64,000 nucleotides of DNA. Source: Dyadobacter koreensis. GTDB taxonomy: Bacteria; Bacteroidota; Bacteroidia; Cytophagales; Spirosomataceae. Every line of letters starts with the position of its first letter. Positions within the stretch are counted from its first letter, which is position 1. A model generated the notes under the pieces. That model made no database searches, was not told where the DNA came from, and saw only the letters and a program-made list of their open reading frames with translations. The translations under genes were made by a program, and so were the position numbers. Shown piece after piece: positions 43,486-53,126 of this stretch. Location: the NCBI RefSeq assembly GCF_900108855.1, contig NZ_FNXY01000009.1:346981-410980 (forward strand). Direction: 5' to 3'.

Positions 43486-45225
43486 ATGAGGACAGAATTG
43501 TTTAAAATATTCTTGATGGCCGGCCTACTGGTGGCTTCCGAAATCACGCCTGCAGATGCTCAGCGAAAGCAAAAGGTGCGCGAAAAGGAGAAGACAGGAC
43601 CTGTCGGATTTCGTCTTGAAGAGGAGACGCTAACATCCGAAGGGATGAAATATATGATGACCGACCAACCGGCTCGGGCACTTCCCATATTTGAACAAAT
43701 CACGCAAAAAAGTCCGCAGGATCCCGCCGGATATTATTTGGTAGCTACGGCTTTGCTGAAATTGGATCGTCAGGATGACGCGATTGTTCCGGCGAAAAAG
43801 GCCTACGAGTTAGATAAAACAAACCTCTTTTTCGCGCAGCAACTGGCGGAGCTTTATGCCAAAAAGAAAAAATATGCGGAAGCTGCATTAATCTATGAAC
43901 CGCTCGTTGCACAGAGTCCTGAAAATATTCAGTACGGCATTGAGCTGGCCGCCGTATATGTTTTTAATGAACAATTCGATAAAGCTATTCAGACCTATGA
44001 CGGACTTGAAAAATCAATTGGTGTTACCGAAGAAATCACGCATCAGAAAGAGCAGCTCTATCTAAGGCAGAATAAGCTGGATAAGGCGCTGGCAGAAGCA
44101 AAAAAATTGATCGATAATGAGCCGAGTGAAGTAAGCTATCGCGTTGAACTGGCGGAAATGCTGATTGCCAATGACAAAATTGCTGACGCTGTTGCTCCCC
44201 TGGAAGAAGCGTTGAAAATTAATCCTGATGAGGCACAGGCACATGTTTTGCTTGCTGATATTTACCGTAGAAACGGCGATATTGAGAAGTGTAACCAAGA
44301 ATTAAAACTTGTTTTTGCAAATCCAAATCTGGATGCGGAACCAAAAATCCGTGTACTTTCCGGGTACCTGACGATGTTAAAAACAGATCAGGAAACAGGG
44401 GAGGCTCTGGCTCTGGCAAAACAGCTTGTGGATACACATCCCAATGATGCAAGAACTAATGTTATTTACGGAGATTTATTAATGCGCAGCGGCAAAAAAG
44501 CCGAAGCTCGCGATATGTATGCGAGAGCAACGTCGCTAGACGGCTCAGATTATAAGGTCTGGGGTGCGGTGATTCAGCTGGACGGCGAATTAAATCAGGT
44601 GGATAGCCTGTTGGCACATTCTGAAAAAGCACTGGAAATTTTTCCAAATCAAGGGCTGCTCTGGTATTCAAACGGGACGGCACATTTAATGAAAAAAGAC
44701 TATAAAAAAGCCATTTCATCACTGGAAGAAAGTTTGAAGCTTCTTACCGAGAAAGATATGCTTCCTTACATCCACGCGCAACTTGGAGATGCCTACAACG
44801 GACTAGGGGATAATGCGAAATCAGACGCAGCATACGACCTGGCGCTAATGGAAAATCCGGACAACGATCATGTGCTGAATAATTACAGCTACTTTCTTTC
44901 TCTGCGTAAGGAAAAACTGGATCTTGCGTTGAAAATGTCTGAGCGGCTGGTGCAGCAGCATCAAAATAATGCTACATACCTAGATACGCACGCCTGGGTT
45001 TTGTATATCAGAAAAGATTATAAAAAAGCCAAAGAGTCTCTCGAAAAAGCCATGCGCGATTCTACCAATATCAGTGGCACGATTGTTGAACATTACGGCG
45101 ATGTGCTCTTCAAACTGGGAGAACGCGAAAACGCAGTTTTACAGTGGAAAAAGGCAAAAAAAATGGGTGAGAAAACAGAACTTCTTGACAAAAAAATAGC
45201 AACCGGAACATTACATGAGCAATAA
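43486..45225 (+). CDS. Exported TPR protein (TPR / DUF4292 / EnvC cluster)
   Basis: A 579-residue protein with a signal peptide (MRTELFKIFLMAGLLVASEITPADAQ) and a basic linker. At least ten TPR units then run through residues 60-560 (motifs such as ALPIFEQITQKSPQDPAGYYLVATALLKLDRQDDAIVPAKKAYELD and ALKINPDEAQAHVLLADIYRRNGDIEKC). It is followed, with an 11-base overlap, by a DUF4292 lipoprotein and then an EnvC-like protein. This order recurs in many Bacteroidota and suggests a shared envelope role. Partners and mechanism unknown. Confidence 0.88.
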   Translation: MRTELFKIFLMAGLLVASEITPADAQRKQKVREKEKTGPVGFRLEEETLTSEGMKYMMTDQPARALPIFEQITQKSPQDPAGYYLVATALLKLDRQDDAIVPAKKAYELDKTNLFFAQQLAELYAKKKKYAEAALIYEPLVAQSPENIQYGIELAAVYVFNEQFDKAIQTYDGLEKSIGVTEEITHQKEQLYLRQNKLDKALAEAKKLIDNEPSEVSYRVELAEMLIANDKIADAVAPLEEALKINPDEAQAHVLLADIYRRNGDIEKCNQELKLVFANPNLDAEPKIRVLSGYLTMLKTDQETGEALALAKQLVDTHPNDARTNVIYGDLLMRSGKKAEARDMYARATSLDGSDYKVWGAVIQLDGELNQVDSLLAHSEKALEIFPNQGLLWYSNGTAHLMKKDYKKAISSLEESLKLLTEKDMLPYIHAQLGDAYNGLGDNAKSDAAYDLALMENPDNDHVLNNYSYFLSLRKEKLDLALKMSERLVQQHQNNATYLDTHAWVLYIRKDYKKAKESLEKAMRDSTNISGTIVEHYGDVLFKLGERENAVLQWKKAKKMGEKTELLDKKIATGTLHEQ

Positions 45226-46051
45226 GATTACGGTATGGTTCCTGGCCATCGGATGTATTTGGTTAACATCATGCCACAAAAAACATCTCTCAAAAGGCAC
45301 AGCCAAACCTAGTATAGATTCTGGTTTTGTATCAATAGATTCTTCAAAAACCGATTCAATAGCAGAAAACAGAGAAGCAGTTCCTGTAAATGTTCAGGAA
45401 ATTGCTTTTGATTATCTCACTGCAAAATCTAAATTTTCACTTCGCAGCAGCACGCAGGATTTTGAAAATACGAACGTAAATATTCGTATTAAAAAAGATA
45501 GTCTGATTTGGCTTTCAGTAACTGGTGTTGGTTTTGAAGTAGGGCGTGGATTGATCACACCGGATTCCATCGTTTTTCTCGATAAATTCCATAAAGAATA
45601 TTTTGTCATCACCTACGAGCAGTTGAGTAAGCAATATAATTTTGAACTAAATTTCAAATTATTGCAATCAATAATAATTGGAAATCTACCGATTCAACAG
45701 ACTGCCGACGACAAGTTTTACAAGGAAAATGAATTTTTTACACTTCGTCAAAACAGTGGAAAGATTGTCGTCGACAACTATATTGGTGAAAAAAATCAAA
45801 AACTTGAACGCTTAAAGGCGGTCGAAAAGCCTACAAATAATACGATTATACTGGATTATGAAGATTTCAAGGAAGTGAACAGCATGTTATTTCCGTTCAG
45901 TAGCCTTATTAATCTTGACGTACAGTCCAAAAAAGATAACCAGTTCTATCAGACCACCATGCGTATCAAACACAGCAAAGTGGAGTTAGTATCCCAAAAC
46001 CCGGGCTTCCCGTTTAGCATACCTTCCAGTTATACCCGAAAAGGTAAATAA
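45215..46051 (+). CDS. DUF4292 lipoprotein
   Basis: A 278-residue lipoprotein; the lipobox ends at C20 (WLTSC). The mature part matches DUF4292: FDYLTAKSKFSLRSS, DSLIWLSVTGVGFEVGRGLITPDSIVFLDKFHKEYF, and the later TIILDYEDFKEVNSMLFPF. The predicted open beta-barrel resembles LolB/LolA-type lipoprotein carriers, but no function is established. It overlaps the upstream TPR gene by 11 bases and is followed 91 bases later by the EnvC-like gene, so the first two are translationally coupled. Confidence 0.88.
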   Translation: MSNKITVWFLAIGCIWLTSCHKKHLSKGTAKPSIDSGFVSIDSSKTDSIAENREAVPVNVQEIAFDYLTAKSKFSLRSSTQDFENTNVNIRIKKDSLIWLSVTGVGFEVGRGLITPDSIVFLDKFHKEYFVITYEQLSKQYNFELNFKLLQSIIIGNLPIQQTADDKFYKENEFFTLRQNSGKIVVDNYIGEKNQKLERLKAVEKPTNNTIILDYEDFKEVNSMLFPFSSLINLDVQSKKDNQFYQTTMRIKHSKVELVSQNPGFPFSIPSSYTRKGK

Positions 46052-46095
46052 CAGATTGTCCACTCATTTATAGGCGCAAAAACGTGAAGTCTGCT

Positions 46096-46103
46096 TAACT
46101 TTG
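46096..46103 (+). promoter_or_regulatory. Candidate -7 box for the EnvC-like gene
   Basis: TAACTTTG is a full TAnnTTTG match 40 bases before the chosen ATG at 46143 and supports that start over the TTG at 46122. Confidence 0.45.
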
Positions 46104-46142
46104 CCTGACCTTTAAGGTATTTTGGCAGCAAGAAAAATTAAT

Positions 46143-47483
46143 ATGCCCTTTCACAAACCGTATTATCGACAAATATTTCTGGTACTAACTCTTTTGTGTT
46201 GTACGTCTCTCAGCGTGTTTGCGCAGAAAACCCGCGAGCAACTGGAACGGGAAAAAAGTGAAAACCAGAGCAAGATGAATGAAATTCAGGGAATTCTGAA
46301 ACAGACTTCTTCTCAGAAAAAAGTTAACTTAGGTCAGCTTCGGGCACTTAGTCAGCAGATTAATACGCTTAAGAAAAAAATAGACCTGTTGTCTGACGAC
46401 TTAAAACTGCTGGATGGTGAACTTAAAACGCTTGAAAAAAAGCAACAGATCCTGGCGAACGATCTTGGTAAATTAAAGGCGGAATATGGCGATATGATCT
46501 ACGAAGCTTCCAAGCGAAACGTTTATATGAACCAGTTGATCTTTTTATTTTCTGCCGGTACTTTCAACCAATTCGTGCTTCGCTACAAATATCTGAAGCA
46601 ATATACAGATGCGCGCCAGGGGCAGGTAAAACAAATGGAAGTGCTGGAAAAGGAGCTGATGGCAGAGCGCCAGCGCATTACTTCTAAAAAACAGCAGCAA
46701 CAAACCGTATTGACAACCCAAGTTTCTGAAAATACGAAACTTGAAGGTTTAAAAACCAAACAGGACCAGGTCGTTCAGGAATTGTCTCAGAAAGAAGTTG
46801 AACTACGTAATCAGTTAGCTGAAAACAGAAAGGCAACTAATTTATTAGAAGCAAATATCCGCAGGATTGCAGAGCGTGAAAAGAAAGAACGGGAGAGAAG
46901 GGAGCGGGAGGAACGTGCTGCAAGAGAAGCTAAAAGAAAAGCAGAACGCGAGCGTATAGCCCGTGAAAATGCTGAAAGGGAGAAAAAAGGTGAGGCCAAA
47001 GTTGTTGAAGAAGAGCCTAAGGAAGAGCCTGTTGTTTCTTCAAGCGGTATGAGCGATGAAGAAGTTACCCTTGCTTCATCATTTGCGGCTTCCCAATCAC
47101 GGTTGTCGTGGCCGACGCGAGGATTTATCTCGGGACATTTCGGACAACGCCCACACGCAGTTTTGAAAGGCGTAATGGTTGATAACCTAGGAGTTGATAT
47201 TCAGACCAATGCAGGCGAAATTGTTCGTTCTGTATATGACGGCGTCGTTTTGGACGTAACACAGATGCCTGGAATGGGTAATGTTGTCGCTATCCAACAT
47301 GGAAATTATATGACCGTTTACGCAAAAATGTCAGGTGTTACTGTCACTGCAGGACAAAAAGTAAAGGCCCGTGAAACGATCGGCCGGGTGGCTACAGACG
47401 GCGACGGAACCTCGGAACTTCAGTTCCAGATATGGAAAAGTACATCCCGTCTTAACCCCGAGAGCTGGCTGATCAGAAGATAA
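46143..47483 (+). CDS. EnvC-like murein hydrolase activator (M23/LytM domain, degenerate)
   Basis: A 446-residue exported protein with a signal peptide ending near FAQ. A long coiled coil runs over residues 20-270 (KKIDLLSDDLKLLDGELKTLEKK and others), with an Arg/Glu-rich stretch (KKERERREREERAAREAKRKAE). A LytM/M23 domain covers the last 120 or so residues. The zinc-binding His of the first motif is replaced (NLGVDI instead of H-x-G-x-D) and the HxH near the end is replaced by QFQ, so the domain should be inactive. This fits EnvC-type activators of cell-wall amidases during division. Chosen start is the ATG; a TTG lies 21 bases upstream. Confidence 0.88.
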   Translation: MPFHKPYYRQIFLVLTLLCCTSLSVFAQKTREQLEREKSENQSKMNEIQGILKQTSSQKKVNLGQLRALSQQINTLKKKIDLLSDDLKLLDGELKTLEKKQQILANDLGKLKAEYGDMIYEASKRNVYMNQLIFLFSAGTFNQFVLRYKYLKQYTDARQGQVKQMEVLEKELMAERQRITSKKQQQQTVLTTQVSENTKLEGLKTKQDQVVQELSQKEVELRNQLAENRKATNLLEANIRRIAEREKKERERREREERAAREAKRKAERERIARENAEREKKGEAKVVEEEPKEEPVVSSSGMSDEEVTLASSFAASQSRLSWPTRGFISGHFGQRPHAVLKGVMVDNLGVDIQTNAGEIVRSVYDGVVLDVTQMPGMGNVVAIQHGNYMTVYAKMSGVTVTAGQKVKARETIGRVATDGDGTSELQFQIWKSTSRLNPESWLIRR

Positions 47484-47626
47484 ATTTAGAATAACCCGTT
47501 ATTGATGATAAATTGTCAATGTTTTGCCATTGACGAATTATTGGGCTCTTCCTTGTGTTCCAATTGTTTAGAGTATCAAAAATATTGACCGCTTGCGGTT
47601 TTAGTACCGAATAAAAGATAACCACC

Positions 47627-48445
47627 ATGTCTGTACATAGTTCTGATATAAAAAGAGTTACGACCCATATCATTCAGGAAATGAAAACGCGGGGCGAAAA
47701 AATTTCCTGTCTGACTGCTTACGACTATTCCATGGCCGGCATTGTTGATGCTGCTGGCGTCGAATTGATTTTAGTAGGAGATTCTGCTTCCAATGTTATG
47801 GCTGGGCATGAAACTACTTTACCGATTACGATTGACCAGATGATTTATCATGCTTCGTCAGTTGTCAGAGCTGTGAAACGTGCATTAGTCGTAGTGGATC
47901 TTCCTTTTGGTTCGTACCAGGGAAATTCGGGCGAGGCGCTTCGTTCAGCAATTCGGATTATGAAAGAGTCTGGCGCGCATGCAGTGAAACTGGAAGGTGG
48001 ATTGGAAATAAAAGAATCTGTGATGCGTATTTTGAGCGCAGGGGTTCCGGTCATGGGGCACCTGGGACTTACTCCGCAATCCATTTATAAATTTGGTACC
48101 TATACCGTTCGTGCCAAAGAAGAAGTTGAAGCGAAAAAGCTTTTGGAGGATGCCAAAATGCTTGACGAAATTGGTTGTTTTTCTGTTGTCTTAGAAAAAA
48201 TTCCTTCGGCACTGACCAGGCAGGTTTCTGAAAGTATCTCAATTCCAACGGTTGGAATCGGTGCTGGGCCATATGCAGATGGACAGATATTGGTTCTGCA
48301 TGATGTATTGGGTATTAACAAAGGTTTTAAACCACGTTTTCTTCGTCAATATGCCAATTTAAATGACATTATGAACGAGGCAATCACAAATTATATTAAA
48401 GACGTTAAAGGCAAATCTTTCCCTAATGAGAAAGAATCTTATTGA
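47627..48445 (+). CDS. panB: 3-methyl-2-oxobutanoate hydroxymethyltransferase
   Basis: A 272-residue enzyme that transfers a hydroxymethyl group from methylene-THF to 2-oxoisovalerate, the first committed step of pantothenate synthesis. PanB signatures are TAYDYSMAGIVDAAGVELILVGDS, METTLPITIDQM-like segment (HETTLPITIDQM), VVVDLPFGSYQ and GHLGLTPQSIYKFGTY. The Mg ligands D and E lie in these segments. It is followed 47 bases later by an RluA-type synthase, possibly on the same transcript. Confidence 0.95.
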   Translation: MSVHSSDIKRVTTHIIQEMKTRGEKISCLTAYDYSMAGIVDAAGVELILVGDSASNVMAGHETTLPITIDQMIYHASSVVRAVKRALVVVDLPFGSYQGNSGEALRSAIRIMKESGAHAVKLEGGLEIKESVMRILSAGVPVMGHLGLTPQSIYKFGTYTVRAKEEVEAKKLLEDAKMLDEIGCFSVVLEKIPSALTRQVSESISIPTVGIGAGPYADGQILVLHDVLGINKGFKPRFLRQYANLNDIMNEAITNYIKDVKGKSFPNEKESY

Positions 48446-48492
48446 TCACCTCTTTTCCTGATTTTTTGAGGAAAAAATTAACACTGAACATT

Positions 48493-49224
48493 ATGGCAAA
48501 GCGTCCATTTCAAATTATATACGAAGACAACCACCTGCTGATTGTCAACAAAGAGCCCGGCATACTTGTGCAGGGAGATTCCACGCGCGACAAGCCTTTG
48601 CTTGAAATGCTGAAAGAATATATTAAGGAAGAATATAACAAACCAGGAGCTGTTTTTCTGGGTACTGTCCACCGTTTGGATCGCCCCGTTAGCGGTTTGG
48701 TTGTTTTTGCAAAAACATCAAAAGCGCTTGAACGGATGAATGAAATTTTCCGTAAACGCGATGTCCAGAAAACATACTGGGCAGTAGTTAAAAACCGTCC
48801 GCCGGAAAAGAAAGGTAAGCTGGTGCATTGGCTTATCAAAGATGAGCAAAGAAATGTGACAACGGCTTACGATTACGAGGTGCCCGGCTCTCAGCGAGCC
48901 GAGCTTAGTTACAGGCTTCTGGGGGACGTTAATAAATTTAATTTGCTTGAAATAACGCCTGTTACAGGCCGTCCTCATCAGATTCGTGTTCAGCTAGCTT
49001 CCATGGGCTGTCCCATCCGAGGCGATTTGAAGTATGGTTATCCAAAAGCAAATCCGGATGCAAGCATCAACTTACATGCACGTCGTCTTTTCTTTGAGCA
49101 TCCTGTTAAAAAAGAACCGATTATTTGCAAAGCCGGTCTACCGAATGATCCTTTCTGGGAAGAATTCCTGCCACTGGATACAGAGCCGATCAAAGCGGAA
49201 CATTTAGGATTTTTATACGAATAA
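48493..49224 (+). CDS. RluA-family pseudouridine synthase (second)
   Basis: A 243-residue pseudouridine synthase. The catalytic motif HRLDRPVSG begins at residue 60 with nucleophile D63. Other signatures are YEDNHLLIVNKEPGILVQGD and VTGRPHQIRVQLASMGCPIRGDLKYG. The frame opens upstream at a TTG overlapping the panB stop, but the ATG at 48493 is the canonical N-terminus. The RNA target is unknown; it is distinct in sequence from the synthase at 31.1 kb. A small membrane protein gene follows after 5 bases, so these two are probably cotranscribed. Confidence 0.9.
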   Translation: MAKRPFQIIYEDNHLLIVNKEPGILVQGDSTRDKPLLEMLKEYIKEEYNKPGAVFLGTVHRLDRPVSGLVVFAKTSKALERMNEIFRKRDVQKTYWAVVKNRPPEKKGKLVHWLIKDEQRNVTTAYDYEVPGSQRAELSYRLLGDVNKFNLLEITPVTGRPHQIRVQLASMGCPIRGDLKYGYPKANPDASINLHARRLFFEHPVKKEPIICKAGLPNDPFWEEFLPLDTEPIKAEHLGFLYE

Positions 49225-49229
49225 CTTTT

Positions 49230-49550
49230 ATGATTGAAAAGTTAAAGCAGCGCTGGAATGTTAAGAATGGATGGGATGTGCTAATCATTTTATTGGTTTT
49301 TGCCTGCACAGGATTTTCAATTCTATACATCAAGCGGGCGCTTTTTGATCTGGTTGGACTCTCGAAAGAATCGACGCCATCCTGGGTTTTATGGGCGGTA
49401 AATATTCTGATAATCCTGCCGCTCTACCAGGTTGTTTTACTAGCCTGGGGCTGGGTTTGGGGCAAGTTTACGTTTTTCTGGGAATTTGAGAAGAGGATGT
49501 TTAGCAGGATTGGTGGGTTGTTCAGGAGGAAAAAGAATCCAATTAAATAA
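49230..49550 (+). CDS. Small DUF6787-like membrane protein
   Basis: A 106-residue protein with two hydrophobic helices (DVLIILLVFACTGFSILYIKRALF and WVLWAVNILIILPLYQVVLLAWGWVWG), then a basic cytoplasmic tail rich in Arg and Lys. The KFTFFWEFEKRMFSR end is shared by a small family of Bacteroidota membrane proteins. It lies 5 bases after the RluA-type gene, suggesting an operon. Function unknown. Confidence 0.75.
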   Translation: MIEKLKQRWNVKNGWDVLIILLVFACTGFSILYIKRALFDLVGLSKESTPSWVLWAVNILIILPLYQVVLLAWGWVWGKFTFFWEFEKRMFSRIGGLFRRKKNPIK

Positions 49551-49569
49551 AAGATTATACTACTAATAA

Positions 49570-49613
49570 GAAAGCCGAAGAACATTAATTGTCTTTCGGC
49601 TTTCCCATTTTTT
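49570..49613. terminator. Hairpin terminator between convergent genes
   Basis: Arms at 49570-49581 and 49592-49604 pair over 12 bases with one bulged T; a T-rich tract follows. Placed between the DUF6787 and DUF5723 genes, it could stop both. Confidence 0.75.
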
Positions 49614-49630
49614 ATGATCATAAACAATAT

Positions 49631-51055
49631 TTACCCCTTCTTCCACCCCTTCAACTTCCAAACCGAAAACCCAAGATAGGCCATGCTTCCCCTTGCGCCA
49701 CCTTTTTTAACAAGCCCGTTGATATTGCTAAAACCAATAAAGAAAGGCCCGAAATGAGCCATTGCTCCCAGAGAAACGCGCTTATTTCCACTAATAAATG
49801 AAATTGGAAAAGCAAAATCTGAATCCTCGTCTTCAAATCTTGGCGTTATAGTAAAGACATTTGGCTGCGTCAGATCAAGCGGATTATCGGTTCTTGGCTT
49901 AAAACGTTTTGTTTGCGCCAGTGTTACAAAAAATCCCTTTACCAGTTGAATATCCGCTTCCAGATGCATGGCCTGCGGAAGCCTCACATTTTTGCTGAAT
50001 GTGGTATCAGAAGTTTCAGGATATAAATTCATTAGTCCGTCAGCTCCTTCGTTTCCTATGATTTCCAGTTCCTTTTGCCCGATAACAGCCTGTTCCTGAT
50101 AGCCGCTGACAACTCTGCTGTTGTTTGTTTTGTATTTTATGGAGCCAATATCTGTTAATGAAGCTGCCAGTCTTAACAGATAAGTCGGGCTCTGATCAAA
50201 TGCTTCATCTTCGTTATGCCAATAATCTCCTAACTCATAAGTTGCACCAAGATCGTAAGCCCAGCCTGCCGCATATTTATCCGAATTAAACAGATTGCCG
50301 AGTTTCATTTTTTGATTTGACTGGCTGTAACCGCTTTCATAAGAAAACTCATTTAGTATTAATTGATTTTCATCTGTGCCCGGGGCAACGCGGCTGACTT
50401 GAAAATCATTCACCGATCCCGTGACATAACCAATCCTGGCTCCGAAAATTCTTTTCACAGTGGTACCGATCCGTAATTTGTGCGCTTCAAGATCTAAAAT
50501 CTGAACGCCGTAAGATGCGCTTAATTCAGAAAAACTCTGCTGAACAAGATTAAAATTTCCCCATTCCTGACGTGCAACTTCATCCATCCCGGTATCCAGA
50601 CGCTTGAAATACAAATTTCGGATATCATCCGGGACATTATTTCCCTGTACAAATCCGCGGGTTCGTAATTGAAAAGCCACCCCCTGGTATTTGCCGATTG
50701 AAAACATCGCCGAAGGCCAGCGAATTTCGCTTGCCAGATAAATAGGATCTTTATCCGTTAAAGACCCCATAGTTCTTGATCGCCCATAAAGTTCATCTTT
50801 GGAGTGAGGCGCCAGAAGTGGATAAAACAGTGAGTTTTTACCAAGAAAAACAAAGTAACGATGGTTGATACTGCTCCCTATGGTACCAAGGTTTACCTGA
50901 AACTTATATCTGGAACCCGCAATGGCCGAGGGATTTTCCGTCGCTCGGTATAAACCGCCGTAGTTGCTGGCTACCAATCCGGGAATTTGCTGGGCGTATG
51001 CGGATTTTGCCAGGAAACCAATCAGTAGTGTGAGATTAAATAGTTGCTTTTTCAA
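49631..51055 (-). CDS. DUF5723 outer-membrane beta-barrel protein
   Basis: A 474-residue protein with a signal peptide (MKKQLFNLTLLIGFLAKSAYAQ). It continues with the DUF5723 pattern QIPGLVASNYGGLYRATENPSAIAGSRYKFQVNLG and then alternating barrel strands up to an aromatic C-terminal region (GSMAYLGFSVWKLKGWKKG). Related to FadL/PorV-like barrels by overall shape. Its start overlaps the recQ stop by four bases (ATGA), so it is translationally coupled to recQ. Function unknown. Confidence 0.82.
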   Translation of the reverse strand: MKKQLFNLTLLIGFLAKSAYAQQIPGLVASNYGGLYRATENPSAIAGSRYKFQVNLGTIGSSINHRYFVFLGKNSLFYPLLAPHSKDELYGRSRTMGSLTDKDPIYLASEIRWPSAMFSIGKYQGVAFQLRTRGFVQGNNVPDDIRNLYFKRLDTGMDEVARQEWGNFNLVQQSFSELSASYGVQILDLEAHKLRIGTTVKRIFGARIGYVTGSVNDFQVSRVAPGTDENQLILNEFSYESGYSQSNQKMKLGNLFNSDKYAAGWAYDLGATYELGDYWHNEDEAFDQSPTYLLRLAASLTDIGSIKYKTNNSRVVSGYQEQAVIGQKELEIIGNEGADGLMNLYPETSDTTFSKNVRLPQAMHLEADIQLVKGFFVTLAQTKRFKPRTDNPLDLTQPNVFTITPRFEDEDSDFAFPISFISGNKRVSLGAMAHFGPFFIGFSNINGLVKKGGARGSMAYLGFSVWKLKGWKKG

Positions 51056-52977
51056 GAATGGTATTTGCTGTTTAAATTTAGTTTTCCAACGTTATCATAT
51101 TGGACAATTTCTTCCTCAATCAAATATTTCAGAGTTTGTAAAAAGAGTGATTCCGCTACATTTTCAAACATCTGACTTAAAAACCGCGGCGTTACCGAAC
51201 CGTTATCTTTAAGATAATGAAGTATTTTATTACCTAATTCTTCGTTAATTCCTGCATTAGCTTCATTCTTTTTCTTACGGATACACACATCGCAAACACC
51301 GCACTCGTGCCCATCCATCTCGTTGAAATATTCCAGTAAAAGTAGTGTTCGACAACGGTTTTTATTGGATGCATACTGAATCACTGCTCTTGCTTTCTGC
51401 CTGTCGCGCTCCCGCCTCCTCTCGATTTCGAAAACATTTAACGGCAATTGAGCGGCATCAAAACGAGGCGTTAAAAATGTCAGCTGCGGCTTATCTCTTC
51501 TTGCCTCATAATCGATAATACCACGTTCCTTCAAGAATGTTAGCTTTTTTATGATTTCTGCCTCCGGTGCAAAATAAATTTGTCCTAATTCGGTCTCCGA
51601 AATTCTAACATACTCTGTAAAAAGTTCTCCGCCATAAAGCCTCAACATTAATTTGATAAACGAATCAAACTCCGGATACCGTATCTGGAAATCGTATAAT
51701 TGACGGTTGTCAACTTCAAAATGAATTCTGGCCGGGTCATTGAAATTCTCGCTCAACTGAATAAAACCTTCTTCTTCCAGTAGCTTTAAAGCAAAATGTG
51801 TCTCGTTAACGATCAAACCAAATACACCGGTAAAATGCTGAATATCAAAACTATTACCTAAAAATTCCCCACCACCAACCGGAATTTTATAATAATTTGC
51901 GAGAGACTGGTAAACCTTTCTTAAAACATCCATCGGCGGATATTTCCTTTCCACGTTTTCAGCCAGTTCATCAAGATCAATCTTATTATAAAGCGCAACG
52001 GCAAAAGATTTCTTTTCGTCCCGACCAGCTCTTCCTGCTTCCTGATAATAAGCTTCCAAATTATCAGGCAGATCAAAATGCACCACGGTACGCACATCCG
52101 GCTTATCAATTCCCATACCGAAAGCGTTCGTCGCTACGACTACCCTAATCTGATTTTTGATCCAGGCAGTCTGTCTGTCAGAACGCTCTTTAAATGGCAA
52201 ACCGGCATTATACCCCGAAGCCCGAACGCCTTGCTTTGTCAGCCAATCCGCCAATTCTTTTGTACGCTTCCTTGTCCGGACATATACAATTGCCGTCCCC
52301 GGAACATTTTTAAGAATCTGAAGCAGTTTTCTTTCTTTGTTTTCCTCCGGAAAAGTCGAATACGATAAGTTTGCCCGTGCGAAAGATTGTCTAAAAACTT
52401 TGGCAGGTTTCATTTCCAGCCTTTCGATAATGTCAATTTGTACCTGCTCCGTCGCGGTTGCTGTTAACGCCATTACGGGGACGTTTGGAATCAATAATCT
52501 GAAATCTGCAATCAGCAGGTAGGAGGGCCTGAAATCATAACCCCAGGCTGAAATACAATGCGCCTCGTCAACTGCCAGCAGACAAACTTTCATCTGCCTG
52601 GTGCGCGCAATCATAATATCCGTTCTCAGCCTCTCCGGTGAAACGTATAAAAATTTAGTTTGTCCGTGGATGCAATTATCCAGTGTGATATCAATTTCAT
52701 GGCGGTTCATACCCGAATGAATGGCAGCTGCCGGAATATTTCTCCGCTTAAGCTGTTCGACCTGATCCTTCATCAATGCGATAAGCGGCGTTACGACAAT
52801 GCAAACACCTTCCATTGTGAGCACAGGAACCTGAAAGCAGATTGATTTTCCACCACCAGTTGGCAACAACAAAAGTGTGTCATTTCCTTCCAGCACCGAC
52901 CGGATTGCCTCTTCCTGCACAGGTCGGAAATGGTCGTAGCCCCAGTATTGTTTCAGGACAGCATGAAGGTCACTCAT
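51052..52977 (-). CDS. RecQ-family ATP-dependent DNA helicase
   Basis: A 641-residue 3'-5' helicase of superfamily 2. The motif FRPVQEEAI (0/Q) starts the protein; Walker A LLPTGGGKS is around 38-45 and DEAH at 137-140. The SAWGYDFRPSY aromatic loop and motif VI QEAGRAGRD follow. The zinc-binding RQC region has Cys near residue 539 and GHECGVCDVC. The HRDC domain is missing or reduced. It repairs stalled forks and recombination intermediates. RecQ copies are often multiple in this group, so I do not name it recQ. Its stop overlaps the start of the DUF5723 gene. Confidence 0.94.
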   Translation of the reverse strand: MSDLHAVLKQYWGYDHFRPVQEEAIRSVLEGNDTLLLLPTGGGKSICFQVPVLTMEGVCIVVTPLIALMKDQVEQLKRRNIPAAAIHSGMNRHEIDITLDNCIHGQTKFLYVSPERLRTDIMIARTRQMKVCLLAVDEAHCISAWGYDFRPSYLLIADFRLLIPNVPVMALTATATEQVQIDIIERLEMKPAKVFRQSFARANLSYSTFPEENKERKLLQILKNVPGTAIVYVRTRKRTKELADWLTKQGVRASGYNAGLPFKERSDRQTAWIKNQIRVVVATNAFGMGIDKPDVRTVVHFDLPDNLEAYYQEAGRAGRDEKKSFAVALYNKIDLDELAENVERKYPPMDVLRKVYQSLANYYKIPVGGGEFLGNSFDIQHFTGVFGLIVNETHFALKLLEEEGFIQLSENFNDPARIHFEVDNRQLYDFQIRYPEFDSFIKLMLRLYGGELFTEYVRISETELGQIYFAPEAEIIKKLTFLKERGIIDYEARRDKPQLTFLTPRFDAAQLPLNVFEIERRRERDRQKARAVIQYASNKNRCRTLLLLEYFNEMDGHECGVCDVCIRKKKNEANAGINEELGNKILHYLKDNGSVTPRFLSQMFENVAESLFLQTLKYLIEEEIVQYDNVGKLNLNSKYHS

Positions 52978-53126
52978 TGTATGTGTTTTGTCAAAAGATT
53001 CGCAAATTACTAAATTCGGAGCCGTAATTCTTTCTAAAAAAATTGTGGCTGATCAAACTATGAACAACCTTTCTACGTTTTTTAGCCGAAAATATTAATT
53101 TTACCGACTGGTACTAACCGATTTCT

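Noticed and set aside
46122..46142. TTG start for the EnvC-like protein
   Set aside because: The ATG at 46143 gives the standard signal peptide, and the -7 box position fits it.
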